64,000 nucleotides of DNA, taken from contig JABYQS010000002.1 of NCBI GenBank assembly GCA_022592435.1, positions 806,001 to 870,000 on the forward strand. The letters are read 5' to 3'. The notes below the pieces were generated by a model. That model worked only from the letters and a program-made list of their open reading frames with translations. It did not search any database and was not told where the DNA came from. This stretch comes from Cerioporus squamosus. Taxonomy: Eukaryota > Basidiomycota > Agaricomycetes > Polyporales > Polyporaceae. The translations under genes and the position numbers were made by a program. This document shows positions 10,410 through 20,704 of this stretch, in pieces (the first letter of the stretch is position 1; the number at the start of each line of letters is the position of its first letter).

Positions 10410-11822
10410 ATGCCACCGCGGAAGAGGAAGGCTACGGAGGACGCCTACACAAGTTGTGGCTATTCGTACCCCTCGGGTACGAGTTACGGCACCGCTGCTG
10501 GCTCCTCAGGCAACCCAATTCTCCTTGATTCCGCTCCTGCACCGAAGCGACAGCGCAATGCAAAGGACCCGGATGCCCCTGCTCCCGAGAAGCGCGGCGC
10601 CATATTCAAGAAGACGTGCCCCAAGAATATCATCGAGCGCGTCGAGAGGGTGATGGCGCAGAGGTGTGTTCAACCTTGCAGCGCGCCCGCTGCACTTCTG
10701 ACGCGCATCTATTGAATGTTAGGTTCTACATGATCGATAGGAAGCGCGAGGGCAATGCATTGAGGGAGGAGTTCAGCGTCCTCGGTTCGACGGGCAATGT
10801 AGGACAGGGTTATTCCTAGCCACAGCAGCTTCACCGGTGTCTTACTGAGCTTCTTGCAGGTGTACACGGTGGTTATTGACAAGAAGCCTTCTTGCAATTG
10901 TGCGTTCGTTATTCTGAGTGCGCTCATGTACTGAAGTTGTGCAGGTCCTGACGCCCTCAAGGGCAACCACTGCAAGCACATTGTGAGCGCATTTCTCTGT
11001 TAAGCCCGGTGAAGACGAGTCTGATGGTTCACTATCATAGTTATTCATCTATCTGAAGGGTTTGTGAAACCGTATACATGGCTTTCACCTCGATCTAAAT
11101 GTCTCTTCAGTGTTGCAGGTCTCCATGAGGTCGGGTCACTGGTATCAGAAGTACGTATGTTCGCTAGACATCGAGAGACATACACATTAACTGCATGTAT
11201 CCCAGGGCGCTCCTCACCTCGGAATTGGAGGATATCTTCGCGAAGGCCCCTCGTGCTCCCGCTGCCATCGCTCACGAACGTATCCGTAACGCATACGCCC
11301 AAGCCACCGGGAAGAAGGTCGCTACTAGCTCTCAAAATAATGTCAAGAAGCGCCTTCCTAGCGAGGAGGACGACTGCCCTATTTGCTACGAGAACATGCA
11401 CCGTGAAGCTGAGGGCAAGCTGACCTTCTGCGAAGAGTGCGGCAACGGTCTGCACAAGGTGTGCTTCCAGCAATGTGGGTGCATCCTTGATCTGTGGGCG
11501 TGTCCAGGCGAGTCGCTCACCGACGCTCCTATTCTTTAGGGGCTACGGCGGCGAAGAACGGGATAACCTGTGTATTCTGTCGCGCGAAATGGCCAGATAC
11601 GCCGCCGGCTGGTGCCTCCAGAGGTACTGGTGGCCGTTCCTCGGAGGGCTATGTCAACCTTGGCAGTGTGGCAGGCGTAAGCACAGTCCGGGACACGAGT
11701 TCCTGTAAGTTGACGACCTGTTATGTATCATTCTTCCGCGCTGCTAACATCATGCAGACTACCAGGGACCTACTAGGGGTAACCGCTTCTATGGGTATAG
11801 GGAGTACAACGACTACTTCTGA
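10410..11822 (+). CDS. SWIM- and RING-type zinc finger protein, probable E3 ubiquitin ligase (ZSWIM2-like)
   Basis: Nine exons (10410-10663, 10723-10798, 10860-10899, 10945-10982, 11041-11059, 11111-11150, 11206-11474, 11540-11704, 11758-11822) encode 321 residues, all in phase. An N-terminal basic region resembles a nuclear signal (PPRKRK, PKRQRN). It is followed by a SWIM finger with CNCPDALKGNHCKH, then a RING-like domain, CPICYENM ... CEECGNGLHKVCF ... CVFCRAKW. SWIM plus RING pairs are known in E3 ligases of the MEX/ZSWIM2 type, so ubiquitin transfer is inferred. The SWIM domain is split over five exons of 19-76 nt, including the 19-nt exon 11041-11059. The tail is Gly/Tyr-rich. Confidence 0.85.
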
Positions 11823-12236
11823 TGGATCACCCACGAGCTCTCTTCATACTATACTGTATATCCTTCTTGGTCTACTACAATACGCCATCTTGCCTACTTG
11901 ACGTCGGAACTTCCGATTGACCGGTGGTCATTCGCACGTTTCACGATCCCCGAAACCGAGCCACTCCAGAAACCGTACCCCTGTTCTTCCATCCGTTCGG
12001 TGCGTAAGCGCAGATGGCTGAGAAGCATCACCTGGGTAGCCTAACCGCAGACAGGATAGCCACATCACCGTCAGCTGAGAATTCCGGCTATGGGAGGCAG
12101 TCAATGTGCCGGATGGCATATATATCAGGCTCACGAGACACACGGTCTCCCTTACCCCTGAGGCCTGTCCGGTGAACTGGGAATTCACGCTCGCGCGAGT
12201 TGTCATCCACGACTACCGACTACACTACACACCACC
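11823..12236. other. Intergenic region with promoter of the aldolase-like gene
   Basis: The 414 bp hold no gene. A TATA-like element is listed separately. A GAATTC-containing GC-mixed stretch surrounds it, without a repeat that I can resolve. Confidence 0.6.
12119..12125 (+). promoter_or_regulatory. TATA-like box of the aldolase/adducin gene
   Basis: TATATAT lies about 112 bp upstream of the ATG at 12237, a normal distance for fungal core promoters. It is the only such element in this gap. Confidence 0.45.
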
Positions 12237-13486
12237 ATGTCCCCAGTCGCCGAACACGGTTCACGCAACGGTAACGCTGCTACTCCCCAGCCTTCAAATC
12301 CTGTAGCTGTTGGCAACATCCCGCGGCCACCGACGTTCGCGACGAAAGAAGAGGAAAGGGAGTACTTGAAGTTCCGCCTCGCGCAAGCTTTCAGGATCTT
12401 TGGTGAGCCGCTTGCGCTGAGATGGCTCGTTCGTGCAGAGTAGCTCAATGGTGGTTAACTCAGGCAAGCTCGGGTATGACGAAGGTGTTGCGGGCCATAT
12501 CACCGTTCGAGTGAGTTCAAACGTCGTATCGCGGGAGCGGCCTTGCCACCAGACGCCCACAACGTAACTCACTTCCGCTTCGCTACCAGGACCCTATCCG
12601 CCCCGACTGCTTCTGGGTGAACCCTTTCGTAAGTAGTCTGACTTCTCTCCGGGGAGATGGGACTCATCGCGTCTATCCATAACGCCATAGGGAAAGCACT
12701 TTTCGCTGATTCAACCAAGCGACCTCATCCTTGTCGACCACCACGGGAATGTGCAAATCAAGGAGTCTGGCCCGAACACGTTGCTCAACAAGGCGGCGTT
12801 CATGATCCATTCTGCTATCCACGCTGCGCGCCAGGATGTCCATTGCGCCGCGCACTCGCACTCGGTCTATGGCCGAGCCTTCTCGACGTTGGGCAAGGAG
12901 CTCGATATGATTACACAGGACAGCTGCGCGTTCTACAAGGTCGGTGAGATTGTTGCGCGTGATTGAGTGGGGTCTTACCGGGGTCACCTTTCGTAGGATC
13001 ATGGTGTCTACAGGCAGTACGGGGGCGTGGTGCTTGACGAAGAGGAGGGCGCGCATATCGTTGAGGCGCTCGGAACCAAGAAGGTTCGTTCTTTTCCCCC
13101 GAGATTGGGACATCTGCTCGCGTTCAGTTTCGCTGATTCGATCTTCAGGCTGTCATCCTTCAGGTCCGTCCTGACCCTGATGGTCGGTGTTAGCACCGGA
13201 CTGACAGATCTTTGCATAGAACCACGGCATCCTGGTTGGAACCAGCTCAATTGAAGGGACCGTCCATTTCTTCATCGCCTTGGAGAAGTCATGCCAGGTC
13301 CAACTTATGGCCGACGCTGCGGCAGCCGGCACAGGCGGGAAGACCATCAAGATCTCCGACGCTGAGGCAAAGATGACACACGGGGTGGTCGGGACCATGG
13401 CCGGTGGCTGGTTCAGCGGCCAGCCTCACTTCCAATCCTTGGAAGCGCAGGAAGGCTCGTCGTTCAAGTTCGGGAGCAGTCAGTGA
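12237..13486 (+). CDS. Class II aldolase / adducin head-domain protein
   Basis: Seven exons (12237-12402, 12464-12510, 12600-12638, 12691-12939, 12997-13083, 13149-13163, 13220-13486) give 289 residues. The fold is that of zinc-dependent class II aldolases and adducin heads. Visible landmarks are GYDEGVAGHITVRDP near the N-terminus, HHGNVQIKESG and AAHSHSVYGRAFSTLG with paired His ligands. Further on, DEEEGAHIVEALG and NHGILVGTSSIEGTVHFF supply another His. Fungal members are often of unknown substrate, so none is assigned. The exon at 13149-13163 is only 15 nt (AVILQ) and splits the block leading into the NHG motif. The donor after exon 4 is GTCGGT, non-consensus but in phase. Confidence 0.9.
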
Positions 13487-13780
13487 GGGTCGTAATCGGA
13501 GGATTGGGATATTTTCTTGGGCCCGAGTGGGTTGTATACTACCACTTTGAACATGTGAGTCACGTCTTCTCCATGCGCCGTGTTCCTGGAACGTGTCTGA
13601 CAGTGCTACGCAGGTATGAGTAACGCAATAAATGCAATGTACGAGTGATTCTATCGCGGCGATTCCGGCCGAGCTGTGGTGCATGCTGCACATTCAGCTA
13701 CATCCAGTGCTGCTTCGCCTTCAGTTCGAACAAGATTGAGCCGGTAGTAGGTTCCGTTGCTGCGCTGATCTTCATGCAGA

Positions 13781-16700
13781 ATGCCCGAGGACGGAGTCGC
13801 AAGTCACGAGAGCGCAACGATAGGCACCGCCGCGGTCTGGTACGAACCATGGAAGGACAGTGTGGGAGCGTCTGCACAGAAGTACGTACGCCTCTGTCCA
13901 CGTGCAATGTTCTTGACTTCTCACTCCGATATGCAGCATGCGCATCGACGTCGCGGACCGCTCCCTGACGTCGCAGAGGAGCTTAAGGCAGCTCCTAGCC
14001 CTTACTGTCGCCAATCACTAGTTAACGGTACGAACGTGCGCAACCTGACGCCCTGCAGCGGACTTCAACAGAGATCCCGTCGGACTACCTTACGAAGTCC
14101 TCTACGCCTTCTCTGTCATCCACGTTCATCAGAGCCATGCTCATAAAAACGCACTCTATGGCCTTGTCCCACTTGCCTTCCGACGAACCCTCGCCAACAT
14201 GCTGTCGGCCTTGCTTGTGAGCGTCGCGCTTGGTGCCCTCGCTGGTGCGACCGAACTGTTCGATCGCAACTTGGCGTACGCGTCGCCGTTCACCAACGCA
14301 ATCCATGCAAGTCTATATGCCGGCGCGATGTTACCGCAGCTAACGCCTGCTTCTACCAAATAGCTGTCACACGACACTCGTTCCCTCCAGAGGCGCCATG
14401 TCGAGTTTGTCAAGCGGCAGTCCCAGTTGGACGACACCGAAAGCTCCGAAGGCTTCACTGACGAGCACTACCCTACCTTCTATGGCGGCGATTTCTCGAG
14501 TGTAGGACACAGCATCGTCTCGGTACTTGATAGACATTGACAGTTATGCACTGGCACGCGCAATTTAGAGCCCCTTCATCTATAATGGGGGCATCAACTT
14601 CACCCACTCCGGTATGCCTCAGTTCAGTTCTGTCTGTACACTTCCAGATGTCCAACCTGACGCTCGAAACCATGCAGTGGCTAGCGTACGTGCCCTGCGG
14701 CTGAGAACATGTCGAAGAGACTGTACTGACTTAGGCTTCAAGGGCGACCCGTTCGACACTTCAGTTCTCCTATGGACTCGCGCTGTCCCAATCGGGTCTC
14801 AACTCCCGGACCAGAGCATCCCAGTGTGCGTGACGTTCAAGATCTTCAACAACGCCAACCTGTCTGGCAAGCCGGTGGACTCCGGATCTGCCTTCACGAG
14901 TTACGACGTGGACTTCACCCTCAAGGTCGAGGCCAAGAACTTGAAGCCCGATACGCACTACTGGTTCCAATTTGCAGACTGCACGAGCCCGCAGACCCTG
15001 AGCCCTGTCGGGACGACGCGCACGATCTCTAGCCCCAACAGTACGTCTTGTGTGATGCAGCGGCTTGAGACTGTCTAACTCCTGCCTGGCTTGCAGCTCC
15101 GGCCCAGCAGGTGAACGGAGGGAAGCCGCTGACCTTCGCAGTATTCAGTTGCTCGCAGTACCAGTCCGGTGAGTCACATGTGCCTTATCGAACGTGAACT
15201 AAGCTAAGAATTCATGTAGGCTACTTCAATGCCTACGGTGTTGCTGCACACAACACTTCGGCTGAGATTTTCGTTCACCTGGGTGACTACGTACGCATTC
15301 TTTATGGTTCTCGTGAACCTCTTGAGCTAACACCGCAACCCTAATAGATATACGAATCTCTCGGGAGCGGGTAAGTTTACTTAGATAGTCTACCTAAACC
15401 ATATCACAATGCGGGGAGGATGGGCTCACCCGCTTGACAGAGCGAAGATCGGTCGTCAAACGCTCGGGCGGGAGCTCGCTACCATCGCGGACTACCGTCT
15501 CCGCCTGAACCAGTACCGGACAGATGTGAGCTTGCGTGATGCTCACCAAAAGGCTCCTTGGATCAGTGTTTGGTAAGTCCAGCATATCGAGCCAGCTTCG
15601 ATTCGCTTCCTGACGGCGGGTTCTTTCCTTGCAGGGTGAGCGACTCCGCGTCCTGTGTTACAGTAGCCATACTGACTTGGGGCAGGATGATCATGAAGTC
15701 GCGGACCAGGCTTGGAAGGCCGGAACCGCTGATAGCAACGACACGGCCAAGGGGTGCAGCTTCTCCCCGTCAGGCGCGTGCTTCACTGACAGGAAGCTCG
15801 CTGCCGTGCGGGCCTACCATGAGTGGATGCCCATCCGCCAGGTCGATCCGGACGACAAGCTCCGTATCTGGCGCAACTTCCAAATTGGCAAACTTCTGGT
15901 ATGTTTGTTGCACTCGGTTTCGTCTGTCGTACCGCTCATGTGGACCTGCGCAGGATCTTACGATGCTGGATACTCGGCAGTATGACCGTGACATCACCGA
16001 TGTATGTACCTTGTACGACAATGTCGCGCACGGAAGACCATGCTGACTTGAAGCGGTGGCTGCGTTCAGCTGTACTATAACACTGGTATGTCACTCACAG
16101 TCCATACCGATACAGCTTTCACTGACGTTCTGTTATGCGACCAGGATGTACGTATCACGGTTGCTGCACCGGAAGTGTAAACATTTAAAGAGCATGGTAG
16201 TCATCAACTCTATTGCCGACGTGACGAATCGTTCCCTCATGGGTACGGCCCAAGAGAGCTGTATGCATCTTCCTTCCGTCTTCACTACCCCTCCGACTTA
16301 TTCGAAAATCATGTCCTTAGGGTTCTATAACACCCTCGATCAGTCGAAAGCTCGTGGAGCGATCTGGCGCGTCGTCGGGTGCGTTCAGTTCGACTCGCTC
16401 GTAGCCCTCGATGACTCAACTCCTCTACAGCCAACAGATTGTTTTCACGCAGTTGAACGAGAGTGGTGCTTGTGAGTGCTTTGTATGCAGACAAGGAAGG
16501 ACTGTTGCTCACCGCAGCCCTATCGACAGTTGATGTTGTAAGTGTCATCCCTGATGCGCGAGTACTTTGGGTCGGCTTACGACCCTCTCGGTAGGATGCT
16601 TGGGACGGATACCGCGCCAACCGCAACCGGATACTCGACCACCTGTACAGCAAGAAGATCAGCAACACCCTCATCCTCTCCGGAGACTCGCACGCGAACT

Positions 16701-17282
16701 GGGTCAGCGACTTGGCTCGTGGGTGTCCTCTGCACTATACCTTCCAGGAAGGATGTCGCTAACCATCTTCATGACAGATCCAAACGACACAACAACGTAA
16801 GTGCACATTTCTCCGTCTTCGCCCAAACGTGCCTTATAGCAACCTTGCCGGTCAGCTACGACCCCACCACGGGCAACGGTGCCATCGGCGTCGAGTTTGC
16901 AGGCACAGCCGTCACCTCAGGCTCGCCCTTCGGCAGCAACGTCTCCCCAGTCAACGCAGACAAGCAGTCCCAGGTCCTCGTCGGCGTGAATCCCGACCTG
17001 CAGTGGAGCGAGGGCTCGTACCGCGGTTTCTTCACGCTGACGCTCAACACGACCCACGCGAACGCGACGTACTTCGCCATGCGCAACATCAGTACGTCCT
17101 ACCTTACCCCGTGTTTTTCCGTCGTACTTGCCCGGGTTCGCTAATGCGCAACTTGGATAGGCAACGCGAATCTCGATGGCTTCGCGAGTGCGACGTTCAT
17201 CGTGAAGGCGGGTGCAAACAAGCTCTCTCGCCCTGTCGCGGGAGGCAGTGTCCTTGCTGGCGTGCTCAAGATCCAAGGATAG
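13781..17282 (+). CDS. PhoD-like metallophosphatase (alkaline phosphatase D family), membrane-anchored, microexon-rich
   Basis: Family motifs run in order: SVASGDPFDTSVLLWTR, VFSCSQYQ, HLGDYIYE, WDDHEVADQAW, MLDTRQYDRD and LSGDSHANWVSDL; a phosphodiesterase/phosphatase with bound metals is expected. A hydrophobic segment, LSALLVSVALGALAGA, precedes the catalytic part. Supported exons are 14059-14306, 14364-14501, 14569-14611, 14678-14685, 14743-15040, 15097-15168, 15220-15290, 15348-15370, 15441-15572, 15635, 15686-15898, 15954-16001, 16070-16085, 16145-16147, 16201-16260, 16321-16378, 16431-16471, 16518-16537, 16595-16718, 16778-16796, 16856-17091 and 17161-17282. Exons of 8, 1 and 3 nt and one GC-AG intron (14307-14363) are included. 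N-terminal exons 13781-13881 and 13937-about 14020 look real. Their join to 14059 is unresolved, because a TAG at 14019-14021 cannot be spliced out with the visible sites. Confidence 0.87.
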
Positions 17283-17657
17283 AAGAAGGACTCAGTGACG
17301 CTCGGGAAAACGACGTAGTATTCAGTCTTGTAGTTGGTGTCGGGAATGTATGTGTGGTTCAGATGTTTAGCTACCGGAGCCACGACGCAGGAAGAGGATC
17401 ATTATTGCATAACTCTGCAGTGAAGTCCTTCTAGTCGGGAGTCGTTACTTCAGCTCACTCAACACTGAAGTCATCTTCACTTTCAAGGCGATCACAAAAG
17501 TTCACGCACACACGAAGATGTTGAGAAACGAAAGGAAAGATGCGCAAGTTCTAGAAGATGTGACTAATGTACATGCCAATACTTTTGCTTCGTAGTCCGC
17601 AGAACATGTCGTGATCGTAAACTACAAGACCCAAACGAGCACAGAGAGACGAGTCGC
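17283..17657. other. Convergent intergenic region
   Basis: The 375 bp between the PhoD-like stop and the Hsp70 stop contain no gene. They should hold both 3' UTRs. Confidence 0.6.
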
Positions 17658-18477
17658 TTAGTCGACCTCCTCAACCGAAGGACCGTCTTCTGCGCCGCCC
17701 GAGGGTGCACCGCCGGGGAAGCCGCCTGGTGCTGCACCAGCGCCAGGGAAGCCGCCGGGCGCACCACCCGCAGAGGCGTAGAGCTTCTGCATGATGGGGT
17801 TGGCGACCGCCTCGAGCTCCTTCTGGTGCTCCTCGTACTCCTCCTTCGACGCCTCCTGTGACGAGTCGAGCCACGAGATCGCGTCGTTGACCGCGTCCTC
17901 GAGCTTCTTCTTGTCGGCGGCGTCGAACTTGTCCGCGAGCTTCTCGTCGGTGAGCGAGTTGCGGAGGTTGTACGCGTAGGACTCGAGGGCGTTCTTCGCC
18001 GTGATGCGGGCGGTTGCTGCCTCGTCCTCGGCCTTGTACTTCTCGGCCTCGGAGACCATGCGCTCGATCTCCTCCTTCGACAGACGGCCCTTGTCGTTCG
18101 TGATCGTGATGCGGTTCGACTTGCCGGTCGTCTTGTCGGCGGCAGAGACGTTGAGGATACCGTTCGCGTCCATGTCGAAGGTGACCTCGATCTGGGGAAC
18201 ACCACGGGGTGCTGGTGGGATGCCCGAGAGCTCGAACTTGCCGAGGAGGTTGTTGTCCTTCGTCCGTGCACGCTCACCCTCGTAGACCTGGATGAGCACA
18301 CCGGGCTGGTTGTCGGAGTATGTCGAGAAGATCTCGGCCTTCTTCGTCGGGACGGTGGTGTTACGCTTGATGAGCGGCGTCATGACACCACCAGCGGTCT
18401 CGATACCGAGGGAGAGAGGGGCGACATCGAGGAGGAGGAGGTCCTGGGTCTTCTCAGAGGTGTCACCGGTGAGGATG

Positions 18478-18515
<38 letters not shown>

Positions 18516-19784
18516 AGGGTTGATCGACTTGTTGGGCTCCTTGCCGTTGAAGAAGTCGGAGACGAGCTTGACGATACGGGGGATACGGGTGGAGCCACCG
18601 ACGAGGACGATCTCGTGGACCTGGGACTTGTCGATCTTCGCGTCGCGGAGGACCTTCTCGACGGGCTCGAGGGTGCTGCGGAAGAGGTCTTGGCAGAGCT
18701 CCTCGAAGCGGGCACGGGTAAGGGAGGTGTAGAAGTCGATGCCCTCAAAGAGCGAGTCGATCTCGATGGTAGTCTGGGCCGCCGACGAGAGGGTGCGCTT
18801 AGCGCGCTCGCAAGCAGTGCGGAGACGACGGAGAGCACGAGGGTTGCCCGAGAGATCTAGAAAACAATGTCGTCAGTCATGAGCTCGAACGCCGAAGGAA
18901 AAGCGTCGTGAACTTACCCTTCTTGTGCTTCCGCTTGAACTCCTGGGTGAAGTGCATGACGAGACGGTTGTCGAAGTCCTCACCACCCAAGTGAGTGTCA
19001 CCGGCGGTGGCCTTGACCTCGAAGATACCCTCCTCGATGGTCAGGAGCGACACATCGAAGGTTCCTCCACCGAGATCGAAGATCAGGACGTTCTTCTCGC
19101 CCTGGGTCTTCTTGTCGAGACCGTAGGCGATGGCAGCAGCGGTGGGCTCGTTGATGATACGGAGGACGTTGAGACCAGCGATGGTGCCCGCGTCCTTTGT
19201 TGCCTGACGCTGAGAGTCGTTGAAGTATGCGGGGACGGTGACGACGGCGCTGGTAACGGTGCCACCGAGGTAAGACTCGGCAACCTCCTTCATCTTGATG
19301 AGGACCATTGAGGAGATCTCCTCAGGAGACTGCACACGAACGTAATTAGCACAAGCCCATGCACGATACAATGCAGAGGTTACTTACAAACTCCTTGTCC
19401 TCACCACGGTACTGGACACGGATGTATGGCTTGCCGCCCTTGTCGAATACGGTGAAGGGGAAGTGCTTGATGTCGGACTGCACCTCGGGGTCGCTGAACT
19501 TGCGGCCGATGAGACGCTTGGCGTCGAAGACGGTGTTGTGGGGGTTCATCGCGACCTGGTTCTTGGCGGCATCGCCGATGAGACGCTCCGAGTCGGTGAA
19601 CGCGACATAGGAGGGTGTTGTGCGGTTGCCCTGGTCGTTGGCGATGATCTCAACACGATCGTTCTGCCAGACACCGACGCAGCTGAAGAGGAAAAGTCAG
19701 AACAACGTTCGAAGCGCACATCGAAGACACTTGAAGTACTCACGAGTAGGTGGTACCAAGATCAATACCGACTGCCTTGGTCAT
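17658..19784 (-). CDS. SSA1: Cytosolic Hsp70 chaperone (SSA type)
   Basis: ATP-driven chaperone for folding, disaggregation and delivery of precursors to organelles. Exons in transcript order are 19744-19784, 19388-19682, 18918-19329 and 17658-18856, encoding 648 residues, the usual SSA length. Signatures: [13 protein letters not shown] at the N-terminus (first intron splits TYS from CVG), [34 protein letters not shown], and a substrate-binding domain with [11 protein letters not shown] Gly/Pro-rich GAP repeat tail ends in EEVD, the TPR-cochaperone tag of cytosolic forms. There is no signal peptide. The promoter (19785-20200) has a TATA box and an inverted GAA/TTC pair. The gene is divergent from TOM40, whose presequence clients Hsp70 helps deliver. 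Confidence 0.97.
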
Positions 19785-20704
19785 GTTGGACGTTACGAGA
19801 GAGGCGAGAGAGAAAAGAAATTAGAGAAGCAGAGGGAGAAGAGCGTACAAGAGATCGTGAAAGAAGAATTCGTTGGAGGGGGCCAAACTAGGAGGCATGG
19901 CTTATATACGGGCAGGACGGACGACGTTCGACTGAGTTCGGCGACGTTCTCTCTTCTTTCTTGCCCTTTCCAGAGCATTCCAACCCGTCACGTCACCCCA
20001 AAAGTCACGTGTGTCACGGCCCCCAGCGGCAAGCGCCCGCCGGATCGGGCCTGCTCGTGTTGACGAGAACATACGGAGAACACTGGCAGAACGTCCGCCG
20101 TCCTGCCAGAAGGTCCCGCCGCTGGCCCCCGACGCGCGGCCATCCACGAACGTTCCAGTCGGCCCCACGCCGGCCAAGTTGACGCGAGTCGACGCGCGTT
20201 CGTGACGCATCAGTTCGAGTTCCTTGACCTCCTCATGACGGCCTCTCGCAGCTCTCCTGGGACGAGATGATCTGGGTGTGCGTTTTGGTATGCGACGAGC
20301 TATCGATGTAATGCACAGAGATGTTGCGCGTCCACCAGCAGCGTGTCTACCACATGTCAGCTTCTCTCGCAGATCGTCGAGTGCTCAGAAGCTGAAGGTG
20401 GTAACTTGCGGAAAGCATGTCCTCATGGGTGTCGTCATCTGTGCTCTCTCATGAGCTGCTCTGATTCTATGCCGGGTGCTCCGCTGTATGCCCACCAAAT
20501 CGCGCTGTGTCCTTTGTGTTCGCGACGTTTGAGCGAGTGAGGGGTGTCGCGCGTATTGACTGAGACTCGCGACGCGACGGGCGGGCGCCCCGGGACGGAC
20601 GCGGCCGGGGACGCGTGGGAGTTGCCTTACGGAGAGCGTGGGCGGCGCAAGAGGCCGAATTTTTGGGAGTAGAGGGCGGCCGCGGGACATCGACCTCAGT
20701 CGTC
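19785..20704. promoter_or_regulatory. Divergent Hsp70/TOM40 promoter region
   Basis: The 920 bp between the two start codons hold no supportable gene. A minus-strand TATA (TATATAAG, at 19901-19910) sits about 120 bp upstream of the Hsp70 ATG. GAACGTTC at 20148-20155 is an inverted GAA/TTC pair as in heat-shock elements. Single GAA and TTC units are scattered around 19950-20130 without clean 5-bp spacing. The TOM40 side shows no TATA box. Confidence 0.55.

Noticed and set aside
15664..15685. Alternative in-frame acceptor instead of the 1-nt exon
   Set aside because: Gives C-S-H-T-D-L-G-Q before DDHE and loses the Trp of the WDDH motif. Kept only as the main competing hypothesis.
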